A stretch of 5,112 nucleotides of DNA from Pseudomonadota bacterium. GTDB lineage: Bacteria > Pseudomonadota > Alphaproteobacteria > Rickettsiales > UBA1997. The stretch covers positions 1 through 5,112 of the forward strand of contig RFXY01000090.1 in the NCBI GenBank assembly GCA_009921385.1, given 5' to 3'. A program made the position numbers and the translations under genes. This document shows, piece by piece, positions 1-5,112 of this stretch (position 1 is its first letter; each line of letters opens with the position of its first letter). A model generated the notes under the pieces. That model saw only the letters and a program-made list of their open reading frames with translations, was not told where the DNA came from and ran no database searches.

Positions 1-1256
1 TTTGTTTTGTTGGTAATTTTTTCTTCAGCAAAACTGATTCCTAAAAGCTTGCCTATGGTTTTTGCAATTGGTTTTATAGTGGTTTTTTTATCGTCTTCTT
101 TGGGAGTTTTTTCGATAATTAAATTGACAGTTTGAGTTTTGCCATAGCGAAAAATCAGCACTTTAACGATTTTGCCAATGGGTAGTTTATTGACTACTTT
201 TGGTAGGGTTTTAACATCGGTAATCTCTTGCTCATCGAACTGCAAAATAACATCCGAAGGAATGATGCCCGCCTTGTCTGCAGGGCCATTTTTTGTGATA
301 TCGCTAACGAAAGCACCTTTTAAAGTGTTTAACTTGATAGAATTAGCCAAATCTTGATTTAAATCTTGTGCCATCACACCGATCCAACCTCTAACAACTT
401 CGCCTTGCTCTTTGAGTTGCTTGAGAATTTGAAAAGCATTGTTAGAAGGAGTGGCAAAAGCAATGCCAACATTGCCACCAGAAGGAGAAAAAATAGAAGT
501 GCTGATGCCTACAACTTCGCCCTTGCTGTTAAAAAGAGGGCCACCAGAATTTCCTTTGTTTATAGAAGTGTCTGTTTGCAAATATTCGTCTGATTGAGAA
601 GAGCTAACATCTCTGCCTCTGGCAGATAATATGCCAAGAGAAACCGAACTGCCAAAACCATAAGGATTGCCAATGGCAATTAACCAATCGCCAATTTTTA
701 CTCTCGAAGAATCGCCAAAACGAGCAAATTTTAATTCTTTGGTTGGGTTAATTTTTAACAAAGCTAAATCAGATTTGCGATCAAAAGCCACTAAATTTGC
801 TTTATAAAAAGTTTTGTCTTGCAAGCTAATGCTGATTTCAAGGGCATCTTCGATAACATGATAATTGGTGGCGATGTAGCCATCTTTAGAAATTAAAAAA
901 CCAGAACCAATAGAGATTATTTTTTTCTTATCAATAATTTGTTTATCTAGTTGTTTTTTTAGCTCTTCAAAAATAGGGGTGGGCGGAAAGTTGCCTAGCA
1001 TATTGCTGTCTAACACGATGGAGTTTTGATTTTTAGAGCCCTGAGTGGCAGAAATATTAACGACACTTGGCAATAAATTTTCGATTAAATCGGCAAAACT
1101 AGGAATTAATTGAGATTTGTTTGGAACTTCTTCGAGATTATTAAATTTGTTTTCTGTTTTATTGATTTCTGTCTTGTTAACTTCTTGTGCAAAAGATTGA
1201 TTTAGGTTGGCAAAAATAAAAAAAGAAAAGAGTAAAAATAATATTTGAAATAACAT
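1..1256 (-). CDS. degP: Do-like periplasmic serine protease/chaperone DegP (HtrA), 3' end beyond the window
   Basis: This is an HtrA-family serine endoprotease, expected to degrade or refold misfolded envelope proteins in the periplasm. The 418 residues seen begin with a signal peptide (hydrophobic residues 2-16, likely cleavage after SFA at residue 23). A trypsin-like domain follows, with catalytic H133 (TNYHV), D163 (SDLALLK) and S237 (GNSGGPL); the spacing matches DegP. PDZ1 starts at about residue 289 (RGWIGV) and runs to about 375. After a short linker a second PDZ domain appears to begin near residue 404 (LLGISFAEE) and is cut by the window edge. The start is the ATG at 1256-1254, which shares one base with the hflC stop codon (TAATG) and places the signal peptide correctly. 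No Shine-Dalgarno is visible, so coupled translation from hflC is likely. Minor oddities are TNYHV for the usual TNNHV and INKGNSGG for the usual INPGNSGG. DegQ/DegS-type paralogues are less likely because two PDZ domains seem present. Confidence 0.95.
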   Translation of the reverse strand, partial: MLFQILFLLFSFFIFANLNQSFAQEVNKTEINKTENKFNNLEEVPNKSQLIPSFADLIENLLPSVVNISATQGSKNQNSIVLDSNMLGNFPPTPIFEELKKQLDKQIIDKKKIISIGSGFLISKDGYIATNYHVIEDALEISISLQDKTFYKANLVAFDRKSDLALLKINPTKELKFARFGDSSRVKIGDWLIAIGNPYGFGSSVSLGILSARGRDVSSSQSDEYLQTDTSINKGNSGGPLFNSKGEVVGISTSIFSPSGGNVGIAFATPSNNAFQILKQLKEQGEVVRGWIGVMAQDLNQDLANSIKLNTLKGAFVSDITKNGPADKAGIIPSDVILQFDEQEITDVKTLPKVVNKLPIGKIVKVLIFRYGKTQTVNLIIEKTPKEDDKKTTIKPIAKTIGKLLGISFAEEKITNKT

Positions 1257-2119
1257 TATTTATTACCAAAGTATTTAAAAAATTCTCCATCAGAAGAGAT
1301 TATCATTTTTGTTTTGTTATTTTCGTTTAACATAGATTTTTGATAGGCTTGCATTGAGCGATAAAAATCGGCAAATTCAGGATCTTTACCAAAAGAAGAG
1401 GCATAAATTTTATTGGCTTCTCCTTCTGCTTCACCTCGAACAATATCGGCATCTTTTTTTGCTTCTGCCTCAATGATGGTTTTTTGTTTATCGGCTTCTG
1501 CCCTGATTTTTTGGGCTTCTTGAGCACCTTTTGCTCTGATTTCTTTGGCTTCTTTTTCTCTTTCGGTTTGCATTCGACCATAAATTGCATCGGAATTTTC
1601 TTTTGGTAAATCGGTTCGCATAATGCGTACATCAACAATTTCGATGCCAAAAATTTCTGAAGAACTACTAACCACATCTTTGATATCTTTCATAATGCTA
1701 CCACGATTTTCGGTGAGAAGCTCGTTTAAAAAAATTTCACCAATTACTTGACGAAGGCTAGAATCAAGAATGCCGGCAAGTTTATTGGCTAAGCCCTGAT
1801 TATTAACAACTGTGGTATAAAACTTGACAGGATCAACTATTTTATATTTGGCAAAAGCATTGATAAGCAATCTTTTTTGATCGGAAGCAATAACTTCTTG
1901 CTCGGGCAAGACAAGATCAATAATTCTTTTATCAAAAAAAATAGCATTTTGCACTAAAGGAATTTTATGAGAAATGCCAGCGGTGTTGACAGTTTTAATG
2001 ACCTTACCAAACTGTAAAATCAATGCTTGTTTTCTTTGATCGACAATAAAAAAAGTGTTAAAAATCAACAAGAAAAAAGTAAAAACAATGGCAGAAATTT
2101 TTATTTGCAAACTAGACAT
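1256..2119 (-). CDS. hflC: SPFH-domain membrane protein HflC, partner of HflK
   Basis: HflC forms, with HflK, a large membrane-anchored complex that encloses and modulates the ATP-dependent protease FtsH. The 287-residue protein has one N-terminal transmembrane segment (about residues 6-26) followed directly by the SPFH/prohibitin start (DQRKQALILQFGKV, residues 27-40). The hallmark RMQTEREKEAKEIRAKG occurs at residues 182-198. An alanine- and glutamate-rich coiled coil runs to about residue 235, followed by the C-terminal segment FGKDPEFADFYRSMQAY typical of HflC. It is shorter than the E. coli protein (about 334 residues) but looks complete at both ends. It starts 6 nt after the hflK stop, and its TAA overlaps the degP ATG by one base, so all three genes are almost certainly cotranscribed. 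A lysine-rich open frame inside the coiled-coil region is only a shadow in another frame. Confidence 0.96.
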   Translation of the reverse strand: MSSLQIKISAIVFTFFLLIFNTFFIVDQRKQALILQFGKVIKTVNTAGISHKIPLVQNAIFFDKRIIDLVLPEQEVIASDQKRLLINAFAKYKIVDPVKFYTTVVNNQGLANKLAGILDSSLRQVIGEIFLNELLTENRGSIMKDIKDVVSSSSEIFGIEIVDVRIMRTDLPKENSDAIYGRMQTEREKEAKEIRAKGAQEAQKIRAEADKQKTIIEAEAKKDADIVRGEAEGEANKIYASSFGKDPEFADFYRSMQAYQKSMLNENNKTKMIISSDGEFFKYFGNK

Positions 2120-2125
2120 AAAAAG

Positions 2126-3322
2126 CTATTTTTTTAAATTTTGATTATCAAAGAAATATGGCATAACCATATTTTTGCTGATGTTTTTATCGACATAAAT
2201 TTTTTCATTTTGGCTGTAGATTTTTTCCATAGTTTCGAGATAAATTCTTTTTTTCGTCACTTGCTTAGACTTAGCATATTGATTATAAACCGCTAAAAAC
2301 CTAGATGCTTCACCTTCTGAATTTGCTACCACTTGTTTGGCATAGGCTTCGGCCTCTTCTTTCATTTGTGATGCCAAGCCCTTGGCTCTTGGAATGATAT
2401 CGTTGGCATAGGCCTGAGCTTGATTGATTTCTTTTTCTTTATCGGCTTTGGCGGTTTGCACATCTAAGAAAGAATCTCTTACTTGCGAAGGCGGATCGAC
2501 CCTTCTTAATTGAACCTTAACAATTCTGATGCCAGAAGCATAAGAATTAAGAACTTCTTGTAGTAAGTTTTTGGCATCGTCTTCGATTTGTAATTTGCCA
2601 TCAGAAAGAGCATTGGCAATTGGGTTTCTGGCTATGATTTCTCTCATAGAGCTTTCGGCTGATTGCCTGATTGATTGATAAGGATCGGCGATATTAAAAA
2701 CAAAATCTTTGATATCAGAAATTTGCCATTGTATTTGAAATTCTACATCAACAATATTTTCGTCGCCTGTAAGCATTAGGCTTTCGGCATTAAGATTGCG
2801 ATTTAGATATTTGTTTTCAAGAGAAGAAAAGCCAAATTCTTCGATGTTGACGGAGGTGACATTTTTTTTGATTAATTGACCAACTGGATAGGGCAGGTAA
2901 TAGTTTAGACCAGGGCTTGCCACTTGTGAAAATTTGCCAAAATATAGCACTACCCCATTTTCGCTTGGGTTGACTTTATAAACACCAAGCGACAACCAAA
3001 TAGCAAAAACAGCAATGGCAATGTTGCGATAGTTTGGCTGGTTGTTATGATAAAATTTTTTGATGATTTGTTGTAAAATATCGTCAAGATTATTAAAAAA
3101 GAAGGGATCTTTTGGATTTTTCGGTGGTTTTTGCTGATTATTTTGATTGTTGTTGGTGCTTTGATTATTTTGTGTTGGTTGTTGATTATTTTTTGGTGGT
3201 TGCCATGAGGAACCCCAAGGATCTTGCAAACAAAGTTTTTGCCCCAAAGATTTAAAAAAAACTTTTTTAGTAGCAACAAAAGCAAGTAAAATATAGGTAA
3301 AAAAAGATTTAATAGTAAACAT
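2126..3322 (-). CDS. hflK: SPFH-domain membrane protein HflK with an unusual N-terminal extension
   Basis: HflK is the larger subunit of the HflKC complex that surrounds FtsH in the inner membrane. The family start signature DPWGSS is at residues 34-39. An Asn/Gln/Pro-rich low-complexity stretch follows (about 41-70), then the transmembrane segment (about 99-115) and the SPFH start (VNPSENGVVLYFGKF, about 117-131, then SPGLNYYLPYP). An RRVDPPSQVRDSFLDVQTAKADKEK segment leads into the coiled coil, and the EGEASRFLAVYNQY motif lies near the C-terminus. The first 33 residues, before DPWGSS, are unusual: they include a hydrophobic stretch (FFTYILLAFV, 7-16), whereas most HflK proteins begin within a few residues of DPWG. 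The ATG at 3322 is the only ATG upstream of that motif. A TTG at 3229-3227 (Leu32) would give a conventional N-terminus, but its upstream GGGG is a weak, distant ribosome site. It is the first gene of the hflK-hflC-degP block. Confidence 0.95.
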   Translation of the reverse strand: MFTIKSFFTYILLAFVATKKVFFKSLGQKLCLQDPWGSSWQPPKNNQQPTQNNQSTNNNQNNQQKPPKNPKDPFFFNNLDDILQQIIKKFYHNNQPNYRNIAIAVFAIWLSLGVYKVNPSENGVVLYFGKFSQVASPGLNYYLPYPVGQLIKKNVTSVNIEEFGFSSLENKYLNRNLNAESLMLTGDENIVDVEFQIQWQISDIKDFVFNIADPYQSIRQSAESSMREIIARNPIANALSDGKLQIEDDAKNLLQEVLNSYASGIRIVKVQLRRVDPPSQVRDSFLDVQTAKADKEKEINQAQAYANDIIPRAKGLASQMKEEAEAYAKQVVANSEGEASRFLAVYNQYAKSKQVTKKRIYLETMEKIYSQNEKIYVDKNISKNMVMPYFFDNQNLKK

Positions 3323-3339
3323 TGAGTTGTGATGAATAA

Positions 3340-3382
3340 TTTATAACTAAAAATATCTTAACAAAAAACACTAAAAAAGCAA
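3340..3382 (-). promoter_or_regulatory. Weak candidate sigma70-type promoter for hflK-hflC-degP
   Basis: Read on the minus strand, TTGCTT (3382-3377) and TAAGAT (3360-3355) are separated by 16 nt and would start transcription about 25 nt before the hflK ATG. A second -10-like box, TATAAA (3345-3340), lies closer to the gene but has no well-spaced -35. Both are partial matches in a very A/T-rich stretch where such matches arise by chance. The main support is position: a promoter is needed somewhere here if the element upstream separates hflK from the sdh-purE transcript. Confidence 0.22.
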
Positions 3383-3458
3383 GATGTTTTTCTTAATTTT
3401 TTCAATATAGTTTTTTAGGGATTTTTCTATGAAAAAATTTATTGATAAAGTAGAAATA

Positions 3459-3503
3459 ATACCATTTCCACTAATTAAAACCACACTTCGATCTAAATTC
3501 CCC
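3459..3503. repeat. Left terminal inverted repeat of the palindromic element
   Basis: These 45 bases start ATACCATTTCC and end CTAAATTCCCC. They pair with 3697..3741 at every position except 3481. The pairing appears to continue, after an interrupting 46-bp stretch, at 3550..3560, and after a further 25 nt at 3586..3592. Confidence 0.9.
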
Positions 3504-3549
3504 ATCCCGTGGAAGAGAGATTTATATTGAATGCGGTGCAAAATTCCCC
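3504..3549. other. 46-bp probable insert in the left arm, flanked by a 9-bp direct repeat
   Basis: The nonamer AAATTCCCC occurs at 3495..3503 and again at 3541..3549. Removing 3504..3549 joins the 45-bp left repeat directly to TTTTTTAGAAG (3550..3560), and the left arm then matches the right arm 3686..3741 over 56 bp with the same single mismatch. The simplest reading is that this stretch was inserted into, or arose by slippage in, an originally symmetric arm. It contains no other recognisable motif. Confidence 0.55.
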
Positions 3550-3655
3550 TTTTTTAGAAGGGGTGGCGAGCGAAGGTCGACGGGGTAGTGTCGGCAACAC
3601 ACGGTAGGAATTTGACTTGAATTAGCATTTTTCCTTGTTTCACAACATTGCCTTG

Positions 3656-3681
3656 GTCTTTTTTGCTATCGCAAAAAAGAC
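3656..3681. repeat. Perfect 11-bp hairpin inside the element
   Basis: GTCTTTTTTGC (3656..3666) and GCAAAAAAGAC (3671..3681) are exact reverse complements around a TATC loop. The last bases also belong to the long right arm, so the two folds compete at the edge. Neither strand has a T-run directly after the stem, so it is not called as an intrinsic terminator. Confidence 0.7.
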
Positions 3682-3741
3682 ACTACTTCTAAAAAAGGGG
3701 AATTTAGATCGAAGTGTGATTTTAATTAGTGGAAATGGTAT
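3679..3741. repeat. Uninterrupted right arm of the palindromic element, including the right terminal repeat
   Basis: This 63-base arm pairs with three separate left blocks in order. Positions 3697..3741 pair with 3459..3503 (45 bp), 3686..3696 with 3550..3560 (11 bp), and 3679..3685 with 3586..3592 (7 bp). The left side therefore carries two extra loops, 3504..3549 and 3561..3585. The outer end lies 10 bp downstream of the purE stop codon. Confidence 0.8.
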
Positions 3742-3751
3742 AAAAATTCTA

Positions 3752-4243
3752 TTATGCATTTTTAACTGGATATAAAGAAACAGAATCGGTTTGTTTTTGT
3801 CGATATTCTTGTAATTTTATAGCAAGTTTTTCATCTTGTAAAGCCAAAATAGCAATTGCCAACAAAGCAGAGTTTTTTGCCCCTGCCTCACCAATTGCCA
3901 AAGTGCCAACCGGCACCCCTGCAGGCATTTGCACAATAGAAAGCAAAGAATCAAAGCCAAACATATTTCGACTAACAATTGGCACCCCCAAAACAGGCAA
4001 ATCGGTGAGGGCAGAAGCCATGCCGGGTAGGTGAGCGGCGCCACCAGCGGCAGCGATAATAATTTGAAAACCTTGTTGTTTGGCGGTTTGGCAAAATTGA
4101 TATAGCCTGTGCGGAGTGCGATGAGCAGAAACTATTAGAGTTTCAAATGCAACATCAAATTGTTGCAAAATTTCTTCGGCATGGTGCATCACAGCATAAT
4201 CAGATTGGCTACCCATAATGATAGCTATTGATTTTTTGTTCAT
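3752..4243 (-). CDS. purE: N5-carboxyaminoimidazole ribonucleotide mutase, class I PurE
   Basis: PurE converts N5-CAIR to CAIR, the sixth step of bacterial de novo purine synthesis, in the cytosol. The 163-residue protein has the normal class I length and motifs: MGSQSD (10-15), SAHRTP with the catalytic-site His41 (39-44), [11 protein letters not shown] (65-75), PVLGVPI (83-89) and [18 protein letters not shown] (101-118). The bacterial class I form normally works with PurK, the N5-CAIR synthetase, often encoded next to it. Here nothing follows purE except the palindromic element, so purK must lie elsewhere or be missing. The ATG at 4243-4241 lies 3 nt after the sdhB stop and has no Shine-Dalgarno, so it is probably cotranscribed and translated by reinitiation from sdhB. 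The gene's presence argues that the organism makes purines, as Anaplasmataceae do and Rickettsia species do not (established knowledge). Confidence 0.96.
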   Translation of the reverse strand: MNKKSIAIIMGSQSDYAVMHHAEEILQQFDVAFETLIVSAHRTPHRLYQFCQTAKQQGFQIIIAAAGGAAHLPGMASALTDLPVLGVPIVSRNMFGFDSLLSIVQMPAGVPVGTLAIGEAGAKNSALLAIAILALQDEKLAIKLQEYRQKQTDSVSLYPVKNA

Positions 4244-4246
4244 AGG

Positions 4247-5044
4247 TTAAGATTTGCGATCTGCGATTTTTTGTTTAATTTTGCCAATTATTTTTGCAGG
4301 ATTTAAGCCTTTCGGACAACTTTGAGTGCAGTTCATAATGGTGTGGCAACGATAAAGTTTGAAAGGATCTTCGAGATCGTCGAGCCTTTTTTCTGTTTCT
4401 TCGTCTCGAGAATCAAAAATCCACCTACCAGCTTGCAACAACACAGCGGGGCCAAGATATTTTTCGGAGTTCCACCAATAGCTAGGGCAAGAAGTAGAGC
4501 AACAAGCACATAAAATGCATTCGTATAAACCATCGAGCTGTTCTCTTTCTTCTGGTGATTGTAATCTTTCAGAGTTGAGATTGCTTGGTTCTGGAGATTG
4601 CATCCATGGTTTTATAGATTTGTATTGCTCATAAAAATGGCTAAGATCTGGCACTAGATCTTTGATAACAGGCATATGAGGCAATGGGTAAATTTTTACC
4701 ACATTAGATTTGCAATCAGAAATTGATTTGGTGCAAGCAAGAGTGTTGCTACCATCAATGTTCATGGCACAAGAACCGCAAATACCTTCGCGACAAGATT
4801 TGCGAAAAGTTAAAGAAGAATCTTGCTCGGATTTGATTTTGATGAGAGCATCAAGCACCATTGGGCCACATTTATCGATATCGATTTCGAAACGATCGAT
4901 GTAGGGATTTTGATATTGGGGATCTTCGGGATTGTAGCGATAAATTTCAAGAGTGCAAATGTTTTTGGCATCAGCACTAGCTTTGTGAGTTGTGCCTTTG
5001 GTTTTATCTATTTGGGAATTTTTAGGAAGAGTAAATTCGGCCAT
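4247..5044 (-). CDS. sdhB: Succinate dehydrogenase iron-sulfur subunit SdhB
   Basis: SdhB carries electrons from the SdhA flavin through three iron-sulfur clusters to quinone in complex II, linking the TCA cycle to respiration on the cytoplasmic face of the inner membrane. The 265-residue protein has all cluster ligands: the plant-type [2Fe-2S] site at C84, C89, C92 and C104 ([10 protein letters not shown]...LAC); the [4Fe-4S] site at C176, C179, C182 and C243; and the [3Fe-4S] site at C186, C233 and C239. The quinone-pocket segment CPSYWWN (186-192) and H234 are also present. The length and the PWMQSP...[17 protein letters not shown] region resemble alphaproteobacterial and mitochondrial SdhB. 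It starts 15 nt after the sdhA stop and ends 3 nt before purE. The ATG at 5044 is followed by a short polar tail before the ferredoxin-like domain; no Shine-Dalgarno is visible. Anchor genes sdhC and sdhD are not in the window. Confidence 0.98.
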   Translation of the reverse strand: MAEFTLPKNSQIDKTKGTTHKASADAKNICTLEIYRYNPEDPQYQNPYIDRFEIDIDKCGPMVLDALIKIKSEQDSSLTFRKSCREGICGSCAMNIDGSNTLACTKSISDCKSNVVKIYPLPHMPVIKDLVPDLSHFYEQYKSIKPWMQSPEPSNLNSERLQSPEEREQLDGLYECILCACCSTSCPSYWWNSEKYLGPAVLLQAGRWIFDSRDEETEKRLDDLEDPFKLYRCHTIMNCTQSCPKGLNPAKIIGKIKQKIADRKS

Positions 5045-5059
5045 ATATTTGTATTTTAA

Positions 5060-5112
5060 TTAATAAACTCTTTTTTTAGGAGGGAAAGCAGAAACCTCGT
5101 TGGTAAGAGGTT
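5060..5112 (-). CDS. sdhA: C-terminal end of succinate dehydrogenase flavoprotein subunit SdhA (partial)
   Basis: Read on the minus strand, the window opens two bases into a codon and then encodes PLTNEVSAFPPKKRVY, with a TAA stop at 5062-5060. This is the conserved SdhA tail: a TLT/LTNEV strand followed by a basic P-P-K-K-R-V-Y terminus. SdhA is the FAD-binding subunit that oxidises succinate to fumarate. The position directly upstream of sdhB, with a 15-nt gap, is the usual sdhA-sdhB order in alphaproteobacteria. Only 16 residues are visible, so the call rests on this tail and on the context. The CCTCCT of the two proline codons looks like a Shine-Dalgarno on the other strand but is explained by this gene. 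Confidence 0.88.
   Translation of the reverse strand, partial: PLTNEVSAFPPKKRVY

Larger units (their letters stand above)
3459..3741. mobile_element. 283-bp palindromic MITE-like element with 45-bp terminal inverted repeats
   Basis: The ends 3459..3503 and 3697..3741 are inverted copies of each other over 45 bp with one mismatch (C at 3481 against A at 3719). The interior has no credible gene, so this fits a non-autonomous miniature inverted-repeat element or a bacterial palindromic repeat rather than an insertion sequence. A TA dinucleotide lies at each terminus (3460-3461 and 3739-3740), compatible with TA-target insertion as in IS630/Tc1-type elements, but it also forms part of the palindrome, so this is only suggestive. 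The element sits 10 bp past the purE stop and 136 bp ahead of hflK. G/C-rich patches inside it (for example 3561..3585) contrast with the A/T-rich surroundings. The family is not identified; other genomic copies would be needed to prove mobility. Confidence 0.72.

Noticed and set aside
366..593. Plus-strand open frame of 75 codons (and a 61-codon one at 172..357)
   Set aside because: Both lie antisense inside degP, whose frame carries a full catalytic triad and PDZ motifs; their products show no family features.
1327..1677. Lysine- and proline-rich 116-codon minus-strand frame
   Set aside because: It is an alternative frame of the Glu/Ala/Lys-rich coiled coil of hflC, which explains its biased composition.
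2950..3285. 111-codon minus-strand frame over the start of hflK
   Set aside because: It is a shadow of the hflK 5' end; the hflK frame contains DPWGSS, the transmembrane segment and the SPFH start.
3656..3681. 11-bp hairpin as a Rho-independent terminator
   Set aside because: The stem is mostly A/T and neither strand continues into a T-run, so it lacks the terminator signature.
3459..3741. CRISPR array or tRNA/small RNA gene in the intergenic gap
   Set aside because: There are no regularly spaced direct repeats and no cloverleaf; the structure is one long inverted repeat with inner hairpins.
4322..5059. Several 63-78 codon frames overlapping sdhB on both strands
   Set aside because: SdhB is complete with all eleven cluster cysteines in one frame; the others have no recognisable features.
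5078..5083. Plus-strand AGGAGG resembling a strong ribosome binding site
   Set aside because: It is the complement of the CCT CCT proline codons in the SdhA tail, and no plus-strand start codon is suitably spaced before the window ends.
5093..5112. 6-bp inverted repeat (AACCTC / GAGGTT) at the right edge
   Set aside because: It lies inside sdhA coding sequence, has an 8-nt loop and no T-run at the right place; probably chance.

Overview
The window comes from an AT-rich bacterial chromosome. The gene content and protein signatures point to an alphaproteobacterium, most likely a host-associated Rickettsiales/Holosporales-like lineage. This lineage call is an inference from the look of SdhB, HflK/HflC and the Do-like protease, together with the strong A/T bias; I could not run a database search. 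All genes are read from the minus strand, so transcription runs from the right edge to the left edge.

Right block (5112 to 3752): the last 16 codons of sdhA, then sdhB, then purE, packed with gaps of 15 and 3 nt. SdhA and SdhB are the catalytic, membrane-peripheral half of succinate dehydrogenase (complex II). PurE is a purine-synthesis enzyme riding at the end of the sdh operon, with no purK beside it.

Middle gap (3751 to 3323, 429 bases): no convincing gene. It holds a 283-bp palindromic, MITE-like element (3459..3741) with 45-bp terminal inverted repeats that differ at one position. The left arm looks interrupted by a 46-bp insert and a 25-nt GC-rich loop, while the right arm is uninterrupted. 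Between the element and hflK lie about 135 very A/T-rich bases with a weak candidate promoter.

Left block (3322 to 1): hflK, hflC and a Do-like serine protease gene (degP/htrA, cut by the window edge). They are separated by 6 nt and then joined by a 1-nt TAATG overlap. HflK and HflC are SPFH proteins that form the membrane complex around the FtsH protease. DegP is an envelope protease/chaperone. The block therefore reads as a membrane and periplasm protein quality-control operon.

No start codon in the window has a clear Shine-Dalgarno sequence, so tight gene packing and coupled translation probably matter here. I see no new multigene system. The least explained feature is the nested palindromic element between the two operons.
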